Assembly: GCA_038143435.1 (NCBI GenBank) | Contig: JAYQLX010000002.1 | Coordinates: 62,001-126,000 of the forward strand | Length of the DNA: 64,000 nt | Source: UBA8337 sp038143435 | Lineage (GTDB): Bacteria; Pseudomonadota; Alphaproteobacteria; RS24 | Direction: 5' to 3' | Shown: piece by piece, positions 21,526 through 30,850 of the stretch | Numbering within the stretch: the first letter of the stretch is position 1 | Layout: each line of letters begins with the position of its first letter | Translations under genes and position numbers: made by a program | Notes under the pieces: generated by a model | Database searches by the model: none | Told to the model about the DNA's origin: nothing | Seen by the model: the letters and a program-made list of their open reading frames with translations, nothing else

Positions 21526-21539
21526 AGTCGTCCCTTATT

Positions 21540-21558
21540 TATACTCAATTTGAGCATA
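21540..21558 (-). promoter_or_regulatory. Putative NadQ operator in front of nadA
   Basis: A 19-base near-perfect inverted repeat, plus strand TATACTCAATTTGAGCATA, has one mismatched position per arm pair. On the minus strand it covers most of the spacer and the TATAAA -10 of a candidate nadA promoter, whose -35 is ATAACA 17 bases upstream. The adjacent gene encodes the NadQ-type regulator. Repression by occlusion is the natural inference. That NadQ binds this sequence is not shown by the sequence itself. Confidence 0.65.
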
Positions 21559-21567
21559 ATTGTTATC

Positions 21568-22575
21568 TTATAATATGGGTGAGCGGGGCGAAAAGCAAGC
21601 GCAAATGGGTGCGTCAGACGCGCCTATGTGGCGCGAGCCGGTTTTACGCCCGCCCGAGACCCGCAATCCGGCCAGCGGTCGGTCGGCGCGATTGCCATGC
21701 CGGAAGCGGAATAATTCAGCCGGACGGCCGCGCGCGCGGCTGGTTTCGCCGGTCGCTTCGACAAAGCCCGACTTTTCCACAAGGCGGCGAAAATTCTGCT
21801 TATGCAGCGATGTGCCGATAACCAATTCGGTGGTTTCTTGCAGCGCTCGCAAGGAAAAGCGGTCAGGCATCAGGTCAAACAGCACCGGGCGATATTTCAG
21901 TTTGCCGCGCAAGCGCCCCAAAGCGGTGGCCAAAATACGCCGATGGTCAAGCTGCATGGGCGCACCCAATGCCTCTTGCGGCGGCGATGTGATGCGCCCG
22001 TCGCGCACTGCCTCTTCAATAAGACCGGCCTGATAAAGCAATTCATAGCGCTCCAGCACAAACTCCTCATCCCATTGTGCTTCATTGCGGCCAAAGGCCA
22101 GCCGCACACGTTCAGCGGCATGGTCATGTCGCCCCAGCCAATTATCAAGCGCCGGTAAAATCACCGCGTCGAGCACATCGGGCCGCCCGGTGCGCCAATC
22201 CTCCCAAGGGAAATGACGATAGAGATTGTCCCACGCGCCACCGCCCGCATCTTCGGCGCGCGCCAGTGCCAAATAACCGACCGATACGACATGACGCTCA
22301 TCGCTTTCACCGCTCCGATAGCGGCCCTGATCGGCAAATGTGTAAAGCTGCTCAACATGCGCCAAATCAACCCCCACTTGTTCGCGCACCCATTGGCGCA
22401 GGCTGATTTCCATTGTCCGGTGGCGGTCGGGCATGAACGGGCCAAACGGTAAACGCTTGGCGCTTTCGCCGGCATCTTCCAATGCGCGAAATTGCAGCTC
22501 ACCCTCATGAGCCCGCAAAATGGCGGTGCTGATGTCGATTAAAATATCCGTATTGCCGCTGTCACTCATCGGCAT
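21568..22575 (-). CDS. nadQ: NadQ-type NAD biosynthesis regulator (Nudix-like plus winged helix)
   Basis: A 335-residue protein matching the alphaproteobacterial COG4111 family. It has a degenerate Nudix-like N-terminal domain with RLPFGPFMPDRHRTMEISLR and VEQLYTFADQGR. A C-terminal winged helix follows with LFDLMPDRFSLRALQE and LHKQNFRRLVEKSGFVEATG. COG4111 proteins are predicted NAD regulators linked to nadABC, the role proposed for NadQ. The gene lies directly upstream of nadA on the same strand and 9 bases after the KAS III-like gene. Its last codons reach the nadA control region. Start could be 22575 or 22569. Confidence 0.88.
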   Translation of the reverse strand: MPMSDSGNTDILIDISTAILRAHEGELQFRALEDAGESAKRLPFGPFMPDRHRTMEISLRQWVREQVGVDLAHVEQLYTFADQGRYRSGESDERHVVSVGYLALARAEDAGGGAWDNLYRHFPWEDWRTGRPDVLDAVILPALDNWLGRHDHAAERVRLAFGRNEAQWDEEFVLERYELLYQAGLIEEAVRDGRITSPPQEALGAPMQLDHRRILATALGRLRGKLKYRPVLFDLMPDRFSLRALQETTELVIGTSLHKQNFRRLVEKSGFVEATGETSRARGRPAELFRFRHGNRADRPLAGLRVSGGRKTGSRHIGASDAPICACFSPRSPIL

Positions 22576-22584
22576 AGGGTAGGC

Positions 22585-23709
22585 TTATCCGGCGCGGCGC
22601 ACAATAACGCTGCCGGCTGAATAACCGGCGCCAAAACTGCAAATCACGCCCATTTCACCGGCCTTGAAATCATCCTTATGTTTGTGAAAAGCGATGATTG
22701 AACCGGCTGAACTTGTATTGGCATATTCGTCCAATACGGTCGGCTGGTCATCTTCGGCCGGGTCATAGCCCAATACTTTTTTGGCGATAAAATCATTCAT
22801 ATTGCGATTGGCCTGGTGCAACCACATGCGCCGCAAGCCCGAGGCTTGCAGATTATTATCGGCCAAATGGTCGGTGATAAGCTGCGCCACCATAGGCGAT
22901 ACTTCGCGGAACACTTTGCGGCCTTCTTGAATGAAAAGCTTGTCATCATCATCGCGGTTTTCAGGCGCAGTGCGGTTGAGGAAGCCGAAATTATTACGAA
23001 TATTGTTTGAGAATTTGGTCACCAAGCGCGTATCGACAATCTCAAAGCCCTGTTTGTTTTTGGCCATTTCCGCATCTTCCAAAATCACCGCCGTCGCGAC
23101 ATCGCCGAAAATAAAATGGCTGTCGCGGTCGCGGAAATTGAGATGGCCGGAACAGACTTCCGTATTCAGCATCATCACCCGCTTGGCGCTGCCCGAGCGG
23201 ATCATGTCATAGCCGGTTTGAATGCCGAAAGTGGCTGATGAGCAAGCGACATTCATATCAAAGGCGAACCCGTCAATGCCCAGCAAATCTTGTATCTCGA
23301 TGGAAATGGCGGGATAGGCGCGCTGCAAATTGGCGCAAGCGACCAGCACGGCATCAATATCATTGGCTTCCAATTGTGCTTCTTCCAGCGCTTGCTTGGC
23401 GGCATTAACGCCCATTTCGGCCAAAAGCGAAGGCTCATCATTGCCGCGTTCGGGAATGCGCGGGCACATAATGTCGGTATCCAGCACGCCCTTTTTATCC
23501 ATGACATAGCGGCTTTTAATGCCTGAGGCTTTTTCGATAAATGCGACGCTGGACGGAGCCAGCGCTTCTATCTCACCGGCGTCAATGGCGGCGGCATTGT
23601 CATTGTTGAATTTCTCGACATAGCCATTAAAGCTCTCAACCAGTTCTTCATTGCTGATTGATTCCGCCGGCGTAAACAAACCGGTGCCGGTCAAAATAAC
23701 TTGGTTCAT
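22585..23709 (-). CDS. KAS III-like beta-ketoacyl-ACP synthase (PA3286/beta-ketodecanoyl type)
   Basis: A 374-residue thiolase-fold condensing enzyme. The catalytic triad is visible: Cys in DMNVACSSATFGIQ, His in WLHQANRNMNDFI and Asn in EYANTSSAGS. It resembles the Pseudomonas PA3286-type enzymes, which take medium-chain acyl-CoA from beta-oxidation into fatty acid synthesis, more than classical FabH. That family has the SISNEELVESFN and KASGIKSRYVMDK segments seen here. Start chosen at the ATG with GGAGGG upstream. The following gene is nadQ; no functional link between them is known. Confidence 0.85.
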   Translation of the reverse strand: MNQVILTGTGLFTPAESISNEELVESFNGYVEKFNNDNAAAIDAGEIEALAPSSVAFIEKASGIKSRYVMDKKGVLDTDIMCPRIPERGNDEPSLLAEMGVNAAKQALEEAQLEANDIDAVLVACANLQRAYPAISIEIQDLLGIDGFAFDMNVACSSATFGIQTGYDMIRSGSAKRVMMLNTEVCSGHLNFRDRDSHFIFGDVATAVILEDAEMAKNKQGFEIVDTRLVTKFSNNIRNNFGFLNRTAPENRDDDDKLFIQEGRKVFREVSPMVAQLITDHLADNNLQASGLRRMWLHQANRNMNDFIAKKVLGYDPAEDDQPTVLDEYANTSSAGSIIAFHKHKDDFKAGEMGVICSFGAGYSAGSVIVRRAG

Positions 23710-23783
23710 CTGAAACCCTCCACAATCTGACAGTAAACTAGCATATTGCGGGCGCAAGGCGACAGTTAGGGCGTGGTTTTGCC

Positions 23784-23798
23784 GTCACATTGAGTGAC
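23784..23798. repeat. Short perfect palindrome upstream of the KAS III-like gene
   Basis: GTCAC, five spacer bases, GTGAC forms a perfect inverted repeat. It lies in the 108-base gap between the KAS III-like start and the ygfZ stop, about 75 bases upstream of the former. It could be a regulator site. The short arms mean chance cannot be excluded. Nothing else is evident in this gap. Confidence 0.3.
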
Positions 23799-23817
23799 AT
23801 TTTGTTACGAAACGGCG

Positions 23818-24627
23818 CTATTGGATGGCGATGTCGGCGTTATTCAACGTCAGCTTTTCGGTTTTTGCATCTTCGCGGATAAGTGCGAGGCCGAGCATCT
23901 CATGGCGCGCCACCAATTCGCCGCCGACGCGCTGGGCGTTGCCATTGCCTGTCATCAGCTTGTCGCCGCTTGCCCCGACCGCTTGCGACAGAACAATCGG
24001 GTAAAGCTTTTTGCGCAAACTGCCTTTGCGATGGGTGCGCGAGGTTACTTCTTGGCCGACAAAACAGCCTTTTTGAAAATCAATGGCCTGCATATCGGCA
24101 AACCCGTATTCGAGGGGGAAAACACTGCCCGGCGGCATTTCCATTGCCCCTTGCGGGACGCCGCATCGCATGCGATTGGCGTGCCAATCATCAGCGCTTC
24201 TTTCGGGCAGGGCGATGTCGGGCGATGCGCTGAAAAACCCGCGCAAGCCCAACCCGTCATTGCGCGGGTCTTGGTAAAATTCGCTCATTGGCGGGCAGGG
24301 CAGGCCGTCTTCTTGCCACAGCGCATGGATATTCAAATCGGTCGCCTCAATCGTCACATCGGCGCGCAATTTATACAGCGATAATTTTTTCGCCAGCGCA
24401 TCGGCCTGAGCCGCTTCGCAATCAATCAGCAGCGCGTCTTCCTCGACATAAATCAGAAAATCATAGAGCAGCTTGCCTTGTGGGGTCAGTAAAGCGGCCA
24501 TTACGTATGCCCCGCTTTGTAGTCGCGCAACATCTTGCGTCACCAGATTTTGCATAAAATCAATGCGGTCATCGCCACCGATGCGCAGCACGGCACGGTC
24601 GGTGAGCAGCGCGTGGAAAATGCTCAT
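23818..24627 (-). CDS. ygfZ: YgfZ/GcvT-like folate-binding protein
   Basis: A 269-residue protein of the YgfZ family, which helps assemble or repair certain iron-sulfur proteins using a folate. The diagnostic motif with the conserved Cys is DFQKGCFVGQEVTSR. The N-terminus (LTDRAVLRIGGDDRIDFMQN) is the typical GcvT-like start. It is transcribed away from the glycosyltransferase gene, and the two starts lie within 10 bases. It is intact. Confidence 0.92.
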   Translation of the reverse strand: MSIFHALLTDRAVLRIGGDDRIDFMQNLVTQDVARLQSGAYVMAALLTPQGKLLYDFLIYVEEDALLIDCEAAQADALAKKLSLYKLRADVTIEATDLNIHALWQEDGLPCPPMSEFYQDPRNDGLGLRGFFSASPDIALPERSADDWHANRMRCGVPQGAMEMPPGSVFPLEYGFADMQAIDFQKGCFVGQEVTSRTHRKGSLRKKLYPIVLSQAVGASGDKLMTGNGNAQRVGGELVARHEMLGLALIREDAKTEKLTLNNADIAIQ

Positions 24628-24634
24628 TTGCAAG

Positions 24635-25645
24635 ATGTGCGCCCTGAAAGAAAAAATTTCAACCCCAAAGCGCGACTGGCTTATCGGCGATGCTGGGCGT
24701 ATAATTAAACGGATGGCACCGCGCAGCAATCTTATCATTCTGCCGCCCGATCGGCTTGATGCATTTACCGCCACCGGCGTGTCTGGCTGAATTATTGGCT
24801 TTTGAAGCAGCGCGCCCCGTCCATATTGTCACCCATGAAGATTTCGTGTCGTTTTTTGCCGATGCGCCGGCGCAATTGCGCTTCATCACCCACCGGCGAG
24901 AAAACGGCAAAATGTCGACCATGCGATTGCTTGGCGAAGCGATGGGGCATAATTGGAACCGCGTCATTTCATTGACCGCAACACGCCTGCCGTTTCTGCT
25001 ATGGGCGCGTCATCGTCATCATTATCGGTTTGCCGCGGGCGGCTATGCGCTGCCTGCCTTATTTGCCAATGGCAAATTGCGCCCGCCGCATATTTGGACA
25101 CCTGACAAGCTGCATTTGGCCTTGCCGGAAACATTGGCACCCGACACGCCGTTGGTTGTACTGGCCTTGTCCTGAGAACGGCCGCGCCGTTTGGGATTGG
25201 CGGCATTATGCCGAGTTGATTTGGCGTTTGTCTGACAGCATTGATGCCTTGCAGCAAGCCCATATTGTCGTTTTAGCCCATCGCGATTGTGCGCTGGCTG
25301 ACAGTTTGATGGAAAAAATACCGCCCGGGCAAATAAGCCGCTTTGATGATTTACCATTTGCCAAACAAGGCGGTTTGATGCGCCGCGCGCGGCTGGTTAT
25401 CGGCACGGACCGACTGGCCATGCGCATGGCGGCCGGTCTCGGCACGGCGTTGGTTCTGCGCCTTGACCGCGAAGACGGCAGATGAAGGACGACCCTATGG
25501 GCTCTATATCGGGCAAGATGCGGCGGAAGTGGCGCGCTATGTCGGGCGGCATTTGCCGCCTGTTGAAAGTGCGGCACAGGCGGGTGCAAAACAAAAGACA
25601 GAAGGCCGACGGTTCTGCTATGAGTTGAAAAAGCGAGTAGAGTGA
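24635..25645 (+). CDS. Putative glycosyltransferase, family 9-like (three frameshifts)
   Basis: The repaired product (about 336 residues) looks like a heptosyltransferase-type GT-B protein. The C-terminal half has an ENGRAVWDWRHYAELIWRL segment resembling the nucleotide-sugar site, and an RLVIGTDRLAMRMAAGLGT segment like the T/S-D-x-G-x-xH region of family 9, though without the His. The frame breaks at 24764-24766 (extra T), 25173 (extra T) and 25477-25478 (extra G). It may start at 24635 or at 24620. Substrate unknown; a role in lipopolysaccharide or surface glycan is a guess. Its stop overlaps the pyrC start. Confidence 0.55.
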
Positions 25646-26970
25646 TGACGACAGAAAAATATGACCTGATTATTTCCGGCGGCACCATTGCCGGCCCGGA
25701 AGGCACGCAAGAAGGCGATATCGCCATTAAAGATGAGCGCTTTGCGGCGATTGGTGATTTGGCCGATGCCGAGGCCGATGAGCGTCTCGATGTTTCGGGT
25801 CTGACCGTGCTGCCCGGCGTCATTGATACGCAAGTGCATTTTCGCGAACCCGGCCTCGAGCATAAGGAAGATTTGCAATCGGGCTCATTGGCTGCCGTGA
25901 TGGGCGGGGTGACGGCGGTGTTTGAAATGCCAAATACCAAACCGCCGACCACCAATAAGGAGGCGATTGAAGATAAGGTTGCGCGCGGGCGCGATCGCAT
26001 GCATTGCGATTTTGCCTTTTATGTCGGTGGCACGCATGAAAATGCCGCCCAATTGCCCGAGCTGGAGCGCATGGAAGGCATTTGCGGGGTCAAAGTCTTT
26101 ATGGGCTCATCGACCGGCAATTTGCTGGTGCCCGATGATGATGGCGTCGGTGATATTTTAAAACATATTAACCGCCGCGCCGCGTTTCACAGCGAAGATG
26201 AATATCGCCTGCGCGAGCGCCGCCCGCTGGCTGAAACCGGCAATGTGCTGACGCATCCGGTTTGGCGCGATGAAGAAGCGGCGATTTCCTCGACCCGTCG
26301 TTTGATTAAGCTGGCGCGCGAAGCCAATCAGCATATTCATGTGCTGCATGTGACGACGGAAGAAGAAATGCAAATGCTGGCCGCCAATCGCGATATTGTG
26401 TCGGTGGAAGTAACGCCGCAGCATTTAACTTTGGCCGCGCCTGAGGCTTATGAAGAGATCGGCACATTTGCGCAAATGAACCCGCCCATTCGCGAGGCGC
26501 GCCATCGCGCCGCGCTTTGGAAGGCGCTGGAGCAGGGCATTGTCGATGTTATCGGCTCCGACCATGCGCCGCATACGCGCGAAGAAAAAGCCGAAGCCTA
26601 TCCGCATTCACCGGCCGGTATGCCGGGTGTGCAGACCTTGCTGCCGCTCATGCTCGACCATATGACGGAAGGTAAATTATCGCTTGAGAAATTGGTCACG
26701 CTGACCAGCCTCAATGCACAAAAACTTTTCGGCTTGAAAGAGAAAGGCGCGATTGAAATCGGCAATCATGCCGATTTGACCTTTGTTGATTTAAAGCGCA
26801 GCGAGACCATTACTGAAGACTGGATTGCAGCGCGCTGCGGCTGGTCGCCTTTTACCGGTCGCACCATTCGCGGCTGGCCGGTCGGCACTATGGTGCGCGG
26901 CACGCGCGTTATGTGGCAGGGCGAATTGACTGCGCCTGCCACCGGGCAACCTTGCCTTTTTGACATTTGA
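25645..26970 (+). CDS. pyrC: Dihydroorotase, class I
   Basis: Cyclises carbamoyl-aspartate in pyrimidine synthesis. 441 residues of the amidohydrolase fold. The metal-binding motif is GVIDTQVHFREPG (HxH equivalent), with the later metal ligands in HVLHVTTEEE and the catalytic Asp in VIGSDHAPHTREEK. Length and the RxxH segment fit class I enzymes rather than the short E. coli type. An alternative GTG start lies at 25642. No pyrB is adjacent. Confidence 0.93.
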   Translation: MTTEKYDLIISGGTIAGPEGTQEGDIAIKDERFAAIGDLADAEADERLDVSGLTVLPGVIDTQVHFREPGLEHKEDLQSGSLAAVMGGVTAVFEMPNTKPPTTNKEAIEDKVARGRDRMHCDFAFYVGGTHENAAQLPELERMEGICGVKVFMGSSTGNLLVPDDDGVGDILKHINRRAAFHSEDEYRLRERRPLAETGNVLTHPVWRDEEAAISSTRRLIKLAREANQHIHVLHVTTEEEMQMLAANRDIVSVEVTPQHLTLAAPEAYEEIGTFAQMNPPIREARHRAALWKALEQGIVDVIGSDHAPHTREEKAEAYPHSPAGMPGVQTLLPLMLDHMTEGKLSLEKLVTLTSLNAQKLFGLKEKGAIEIGNHADLTFVDLKRSETITEDWIAARCGWSPFTGRTIRGWPVGTMVRGTRVMWQGELTAPATGQPCLFDI

Positions 26971-26987
26971 AAATTTAACGGGAGACG

Positions 26988-27971
26988 ATGATGTCGGACA
27001 GCTTTCGCGCCTTGCGGCTGAATAAAAATGATGATGGCCAGAGCCATGAATTTGTCGAACTGACGGAAAATGATTTGATGGAGGGCGATGTCACCATCGC
27101 CGTGTCGCATTCAACCTTGAATTATAAAGATGGGCTGGCACTGACCGGTGCGTCACCTGTGGTGCGCGTTTGGCCGATGATACCGGGTATTGATTTTGCC
27201 GGCACGGTCGAAAAATCCGAGCACCCTGATTTCAAAGAAGGCGATGATGTGATTTTGAACGGCTGGGGCGTCGGCGAAACGCATTTTGGCGGCTATGCCG
27301 GAAAAGCGCGCGTTAAAGGCGATTGGCTGGTCAAGCGACCGGCTGCCATTTCAGCTGCGCAAAGCATGGCCATCGGCACGGCCGGTTATACCGCCATGCT
27401 ATGCGTCATGGCTTTGGCTGATACGCCGACAGATGCCGGTGAAATTCTGGTCACCGGCGCGGCCGGTGGCGTTGGCTCGGTCGCTTTGGCGCTGCTGTCA
27501 AAACTCGGCTATCAGGCGGTCGCCTCTACCGGTCGCATGGAAGAAGAAGCCTATTTGACCGGACTGGGCGCAACGCGCGTGATTGACCGCAACACATTGT
27601 CGGAAAAGGGCCGTCCGTTGGATAAAGAGCAATGGGCCGGTGTCGTCGATGCGGTTGGCAGCCACACTTTGGCCAATGTCATTGCGCAAACCAAATATGG
27701 CGGCACGGTTGCCGCTTGTGGTTTGGCACAAGGGCCGGACCTGCCCGCCACGGTGATGCCGTTTATTCTGCGCGGCGTGACTTTGGCCGGTATTGATAGC
27801 GTTATGGCGCCGCGCGAAAAACGCGAAGCGGCATGGGCGCAATTGGCCGAGCATCTTGATTTGGCCAAGCTTGACGCCATGACGAGCCAAGCGACATTGG
27901 ATGATTTGCCCGATTTGGGTGGCAAAATTCTTGCCGGTCAGACGCGCGGTCGTTTGATTGTGACGCTTTAG
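26988..27971 (+). CDS. acuI: Acrylyl-CoA reductase (NADPH), AcuI type
   Basis: A 327-residue medium-chain dehydrogenase/reductase of the YhdH/AcuI group, which lacks the structural zinc loop. Markers are LNYKDGLALTGASPVVRVWPMIPGIDFAGTV and the NADPH-binding VTGAAGGVGSVALALL. AcuI reduces toxic acryloyl-CoA to propionyl-CoA and is widespread in bacteria exposed to DMSP or 3-hydroxypropionate. Starts with two adjacent ATGs (26988, 26991) behind GGGAGA. The stop overlaps that of the convergent SDR gene. No DMSP lyase is in the window. Confidence 0.85.
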   Translation: MMSDSFRALRLNKNDDGQSHEFVELTENDLMEGDVTIAVSHSTLNYKDGLALTGASPVVRVWPMIPGIDFAGTVEKSEHPDFKEGDDVILNGWGVGETHFGGYAGKARVKGDWLVKRPAAISAAQSMAIGTAGYTAMLCVMALADTPTDAGEILVTGAAGGVGSVALALLSKLGYQAVASTGRMEEEAYLTGLGATRVIDRNTLSEKGRPLDKEQWAGVVDAVGSHTLANVIAQTKYGGTVAACGLAQGPDLPATVMPFILRGVTLAGIDSVMAPREKREAAWAQLAEHLDLAKLDAMTSQATLDDLPDLGGKILAGQTRGRLIVTL

Positions 27972-28749
27972 AAAATCGAATAAGCGCCATCAATGACGAA
28001 TAAATCGCCGGAATGATAGGCCGATGCATTGGAGGTCAAATAGACCGCAATGCCGCCGAAATCTTCCGGCTCGCCCCAGCGCCGTGCCGGTACGCGCGAG
28101 ATGACTTTGGTTTCAAAACATCGCTGCCTTGCGCCCCTGCCGTCATATCGGTGGCAATCCAGCCGGGCAAAATCGCATTGGCACGCACGCCATAACGCGC
28201 ATGTTCAACGGCGATGGATTTCATCATTGAGATGACCGCACCTTTCGTGGCGGCATAATGCTGGTTGCGCGCCGCGCCCTCAATGGCGGCAAGGCTGGCA
28301 ATACCAACCAATGAACCGCCCGGGTCGCCGTTTTCGGCGCGCGCGACCATATGTTTGGCGGCAGCACGCAAGGTAAAAAACACGCCATCAAGATTGACCG
28401 CCAAAACGTCGCGATAGGCATTTGTGTCCATATCGGCAAATGTACCGGCCAGCTTGCCGATACCGGCATTGGCAAAGACGCTGTCAACGCGGCCCATTTC
28501 TTTCTCCGTATCTTCAAAAGCCGCATTGACGGCGGCCTCATCGGCAACATTGACATTCCAAGCCTGCGCTTTCACGCCGTGTCCGGATAATTCGGCAACC
28601 GCTTTTTCATTATTCGCTTCATTCGTGCCCCAAATGGCAATATCGGCACCGGCTTGCGCCATGGCCGCGGCCATGCCCAGCCCGATGCCGCGATTGCCGC
28701 CGGTCACCAGTGCCACTTTTCCGGTTAAATCAAACGGTTGATAGCTCAT
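27968..28749 (-). CDS. Short-chain dehydrogenase/reductase (one frameshift)
   Basis: A classical SDR of about 260 residues. The cofactor motif is ALVTGGNRGIGLGMA, the NAG motif FANAGIG is present, and the active site has Ser in SLVGIASLAAIEG plus YAATK. The frame breaks in the A4 run at 28115-28118 on the plus strand, where A5 is expected. Repair restores SDVFETKVISRVPARRWGEPEDF and a tail ending DGAYSIF, the usual SDR C-terminus. Substrate is unknown; gluconate 5-dehydrogenase-like or acyl reductase roles are possible. Confidence 0.85.
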
Positions 28750-28871
28750 GAAAATCTCCCTGTTTCCGCCCTGTTTGGCTGTCACTATATCGGCTCTGCC
28801 GCATAAGAAAAGGCCTTAAACCGACCGCCGCAGCTTTTGACCTGAACGAGTTGGAGTGGCACTGTGCTGTC

Positions 28872-29297
28872 ATGGTGAAGCGATTCCTATTGTTGTTTTT
28901 TCTGGCGCTGCCCGTCGCCGCCGCGCCCTTAAGCGTGGCGACATTGGATGGGCGCGAATTGGTGTTTGAGGTGGCGGTGGCCGATACGGCAGAAAAACAA
29001 AGGCGCGGTTTGATGTTCGTCAAAGATATGGCGCCGCAACATGGCATGGTGTTTCCCATGCAGCCACCGCGCATTGCGCAATTTTGGATGCGCAATACGC
29101 TTGTGCCGCTCGATATGATTTTCATTTTGCCGGGCGGCATGATTGGCGAGATTGTGACGCGCCTTGACACGCAATCGGATGCGCCGACGCGTTCTCGGCA
29201 AAAAGTCAGTGCCGTATTGGAAATAAATGCCGGTGAGGCGCAAAGGCTGAAAATCAGCATTGGCGATTTGGTGCGCATGGACGGGGTTAATTTCTGA
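28872..29297 (+). CDS. DUF192 family exported protein
   Basis: A 141-residue protein with a signal peptide (FLLLFFLALPVAAAPL) and a DUF192 domain. The domain is recognised by ADTAEKQRRGLMFVKDM, the MVFPMQPPRIAQFWMRNT core with its conserved Trp, and LDMIFILPGG. The biochemical role of DUF192 is not established. The ATG at 28872 is preferred over an upstream TTG at 28851 because it sits at the signal peptide. Its stop overlaps the ATG of the next gene (ATGA), suggesting coupling. Confidence 0.8.
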   Translation: MVKRFLLLFFLALPVAAAPLSVATLDGRELVFEVAVADTAEKQRRGLMFVKDMAPQHGMVFPMQPPRIAQFWMRNTLVPLDMIFILPGGMIGEIVTRLDTQSDAPTRSRQKVSAVLEINAGEAQRLKISIGDLVRMDGVNF

Positions 29298-29997
29298 TGT
29301 GCGGTCGTTTTGCCCTTGCCACGCGCCCGAAGATTTGCGCCAATTGGTCGATTTCTCAAATCGTGTCAATTTTCCGCCGCGCTATAATATTGCGCCGACG
29401 CAGCCGGTCAGCATTATTCGCGCCGTGCCCGGGCGCGAAATGGCGCTGGTGCAATGGGGGTTGATTGCGCCGTGGTTGAAGCCCGAACAAGTCGGCGATA
29501 AATCGGCGCGCCCGCAAATTAATGCGCGGGCTGAGACGATTACCGAAAAGCCCAGTTTCAAAAACGCTTTTCGCCGCTGCCGCTGTCTTATTCCGTCGGA
29601 CGGTTTTTATGAATGGGACCGCAAAATCGGCCAGCCCTATCGCATTTACCGCGCCGACGAGCAGCCGTTTTTCATGGCGGCGATTTGGGAAATTTGGAAC
29701 GGCGCTGATGGCAGCGAAATTGAAAGTTGCGCCATTATCACCACGGCGGCCAATGACCGTTTAAGCCCGATACATCACCGCATGCCGGCGATGATTACAC
29801 CGGCGCAGGCAGAAGATTGGTTGAGTGCGCCTGAGACCGAAGCGGAAAAACTGCTTCCCCTTTTGGGCGCGGCACCGGAAGATGACTTTACCGCCACACC
29901 GATTTCCAAGCGGGTCAATAAGGTGGCGGAAGATGATGCCGATTTATGGGTCGCGCATATTGAAAAAGCGCCGCCCAAGCAAATGGATTTATTTTAG
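29297..29997 (+). CDS. yedK: SRAP domain protein (YedK/HMCES-like; one frameshift)
   Basis: Protects abasic sites in single-stranded DNA by forming a covalent link through Cys2. The product begins MCGRFALATRP, so the catalytic Cys is at position 2. Other SRAP hallmarks are PPRYNIAPTQP, VQWGLIAPW, INARAETITEKPSF, CLIPSDGFYEW and the active His in IHHRMPAMI. The frame breaks at about 29329 (one G missing), giving ATRPEDLRQLVDF when repaired. About 234 residues, normal. Relevant to DNA damage tolerance. Confidence 0.9.
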
Positions 29998-30006
29998 GAG
30001 CCTGTC

Positions 30007-30850
30007 ATGAGTGTTGTTGACCATATTATCATCGCCGTTGAAGACCTCGAAAAAGCCTCGCAAGATTATGCGCTGATGCTGGGGCGTGCGCCGAGCTGGC
30101 GCGGTACGCATCCTGATTATGGCAGTGCCAATACACTGTTTCGTCTCGATAATTGCTATTTGGAATTGCTCGCCGCCAATGGTGAAGGTTGGGCCGGTGA
30201 TATGGTGCGCGGCGTGTTCTGGAGGCGCAAGGTCAGTCTTTATGCGCGCTCATTTTCGCTACCGATGATTGCGAAGCTTTTTGGAGAACGCACGCGCCCA
30301 ATGGATTGGACGCAGCCGATCCGGTGCCCGGTCACGGCATTGACGACAATACAGGCGTCACCCGCACATGGCAGACCATGCATTGGGATATGGCGGCGGC
30401 GCGCGGTATTTTTTCTTTCTGCATCCGGCATGATGATTTGTCGGCCCTGCCAATGGCGGCGGTAGAAGGGGCGGGCGCTTTGACGGCGGTTGACCATGTG
30501 GTGGTGCAAACCAAAAGCGCCGAAGCGGCGAGAAAGTTTTACGGCGACCAGCTGGGCATCCGTTTGGCATTGGAGCAGCATGTGCCCGATTGGGGCGGCA
30601 CGCAGCTTTTCTTCCGCACCAATTCGATGAGCGTGGAAGTGCTGGCCACTGAAAAAGCCGGTGATGATGACCGCCTATGGGGCTGGCGCTAAAGACCGAT
30701 GATATTGTGGCGACACAAAAACGCTTGAGCGATGCCGGTATCGCCGTGTCAGAAGTGCGCGACGGGCGCAAGCTCGGCACCAAAGTCTGCACCGCCAAAA
30801 GCCATGCGCTGGACGTGCCGACCTTGCTGATCGAGCATCCTAAAAATTAA
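30007..30850 (+). CDS. VOC/glyoxalase-like domain protein (two frameshifts)
   Basis: The repaired product (about 281 residues) contains two tandem vicinal-oxygen-chelate halves. The first begins VVDHIIIAVEDLEKASQDYALMLG, the second TAVDHVVVQTKSAEAARKFY. The order matches glyoxalase-like proteins (PF13468 type) of unknown substrate. The frame breaks at about 30211-30216 (one base missing) and 30684 (one T missing), giving RVLEAQGQSL and RLWGLALKTDD when repaired. It follows yedK by 9 bases. It converges on the Sua5 gene, with overlapping stop codons. Confidence 0.7.
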
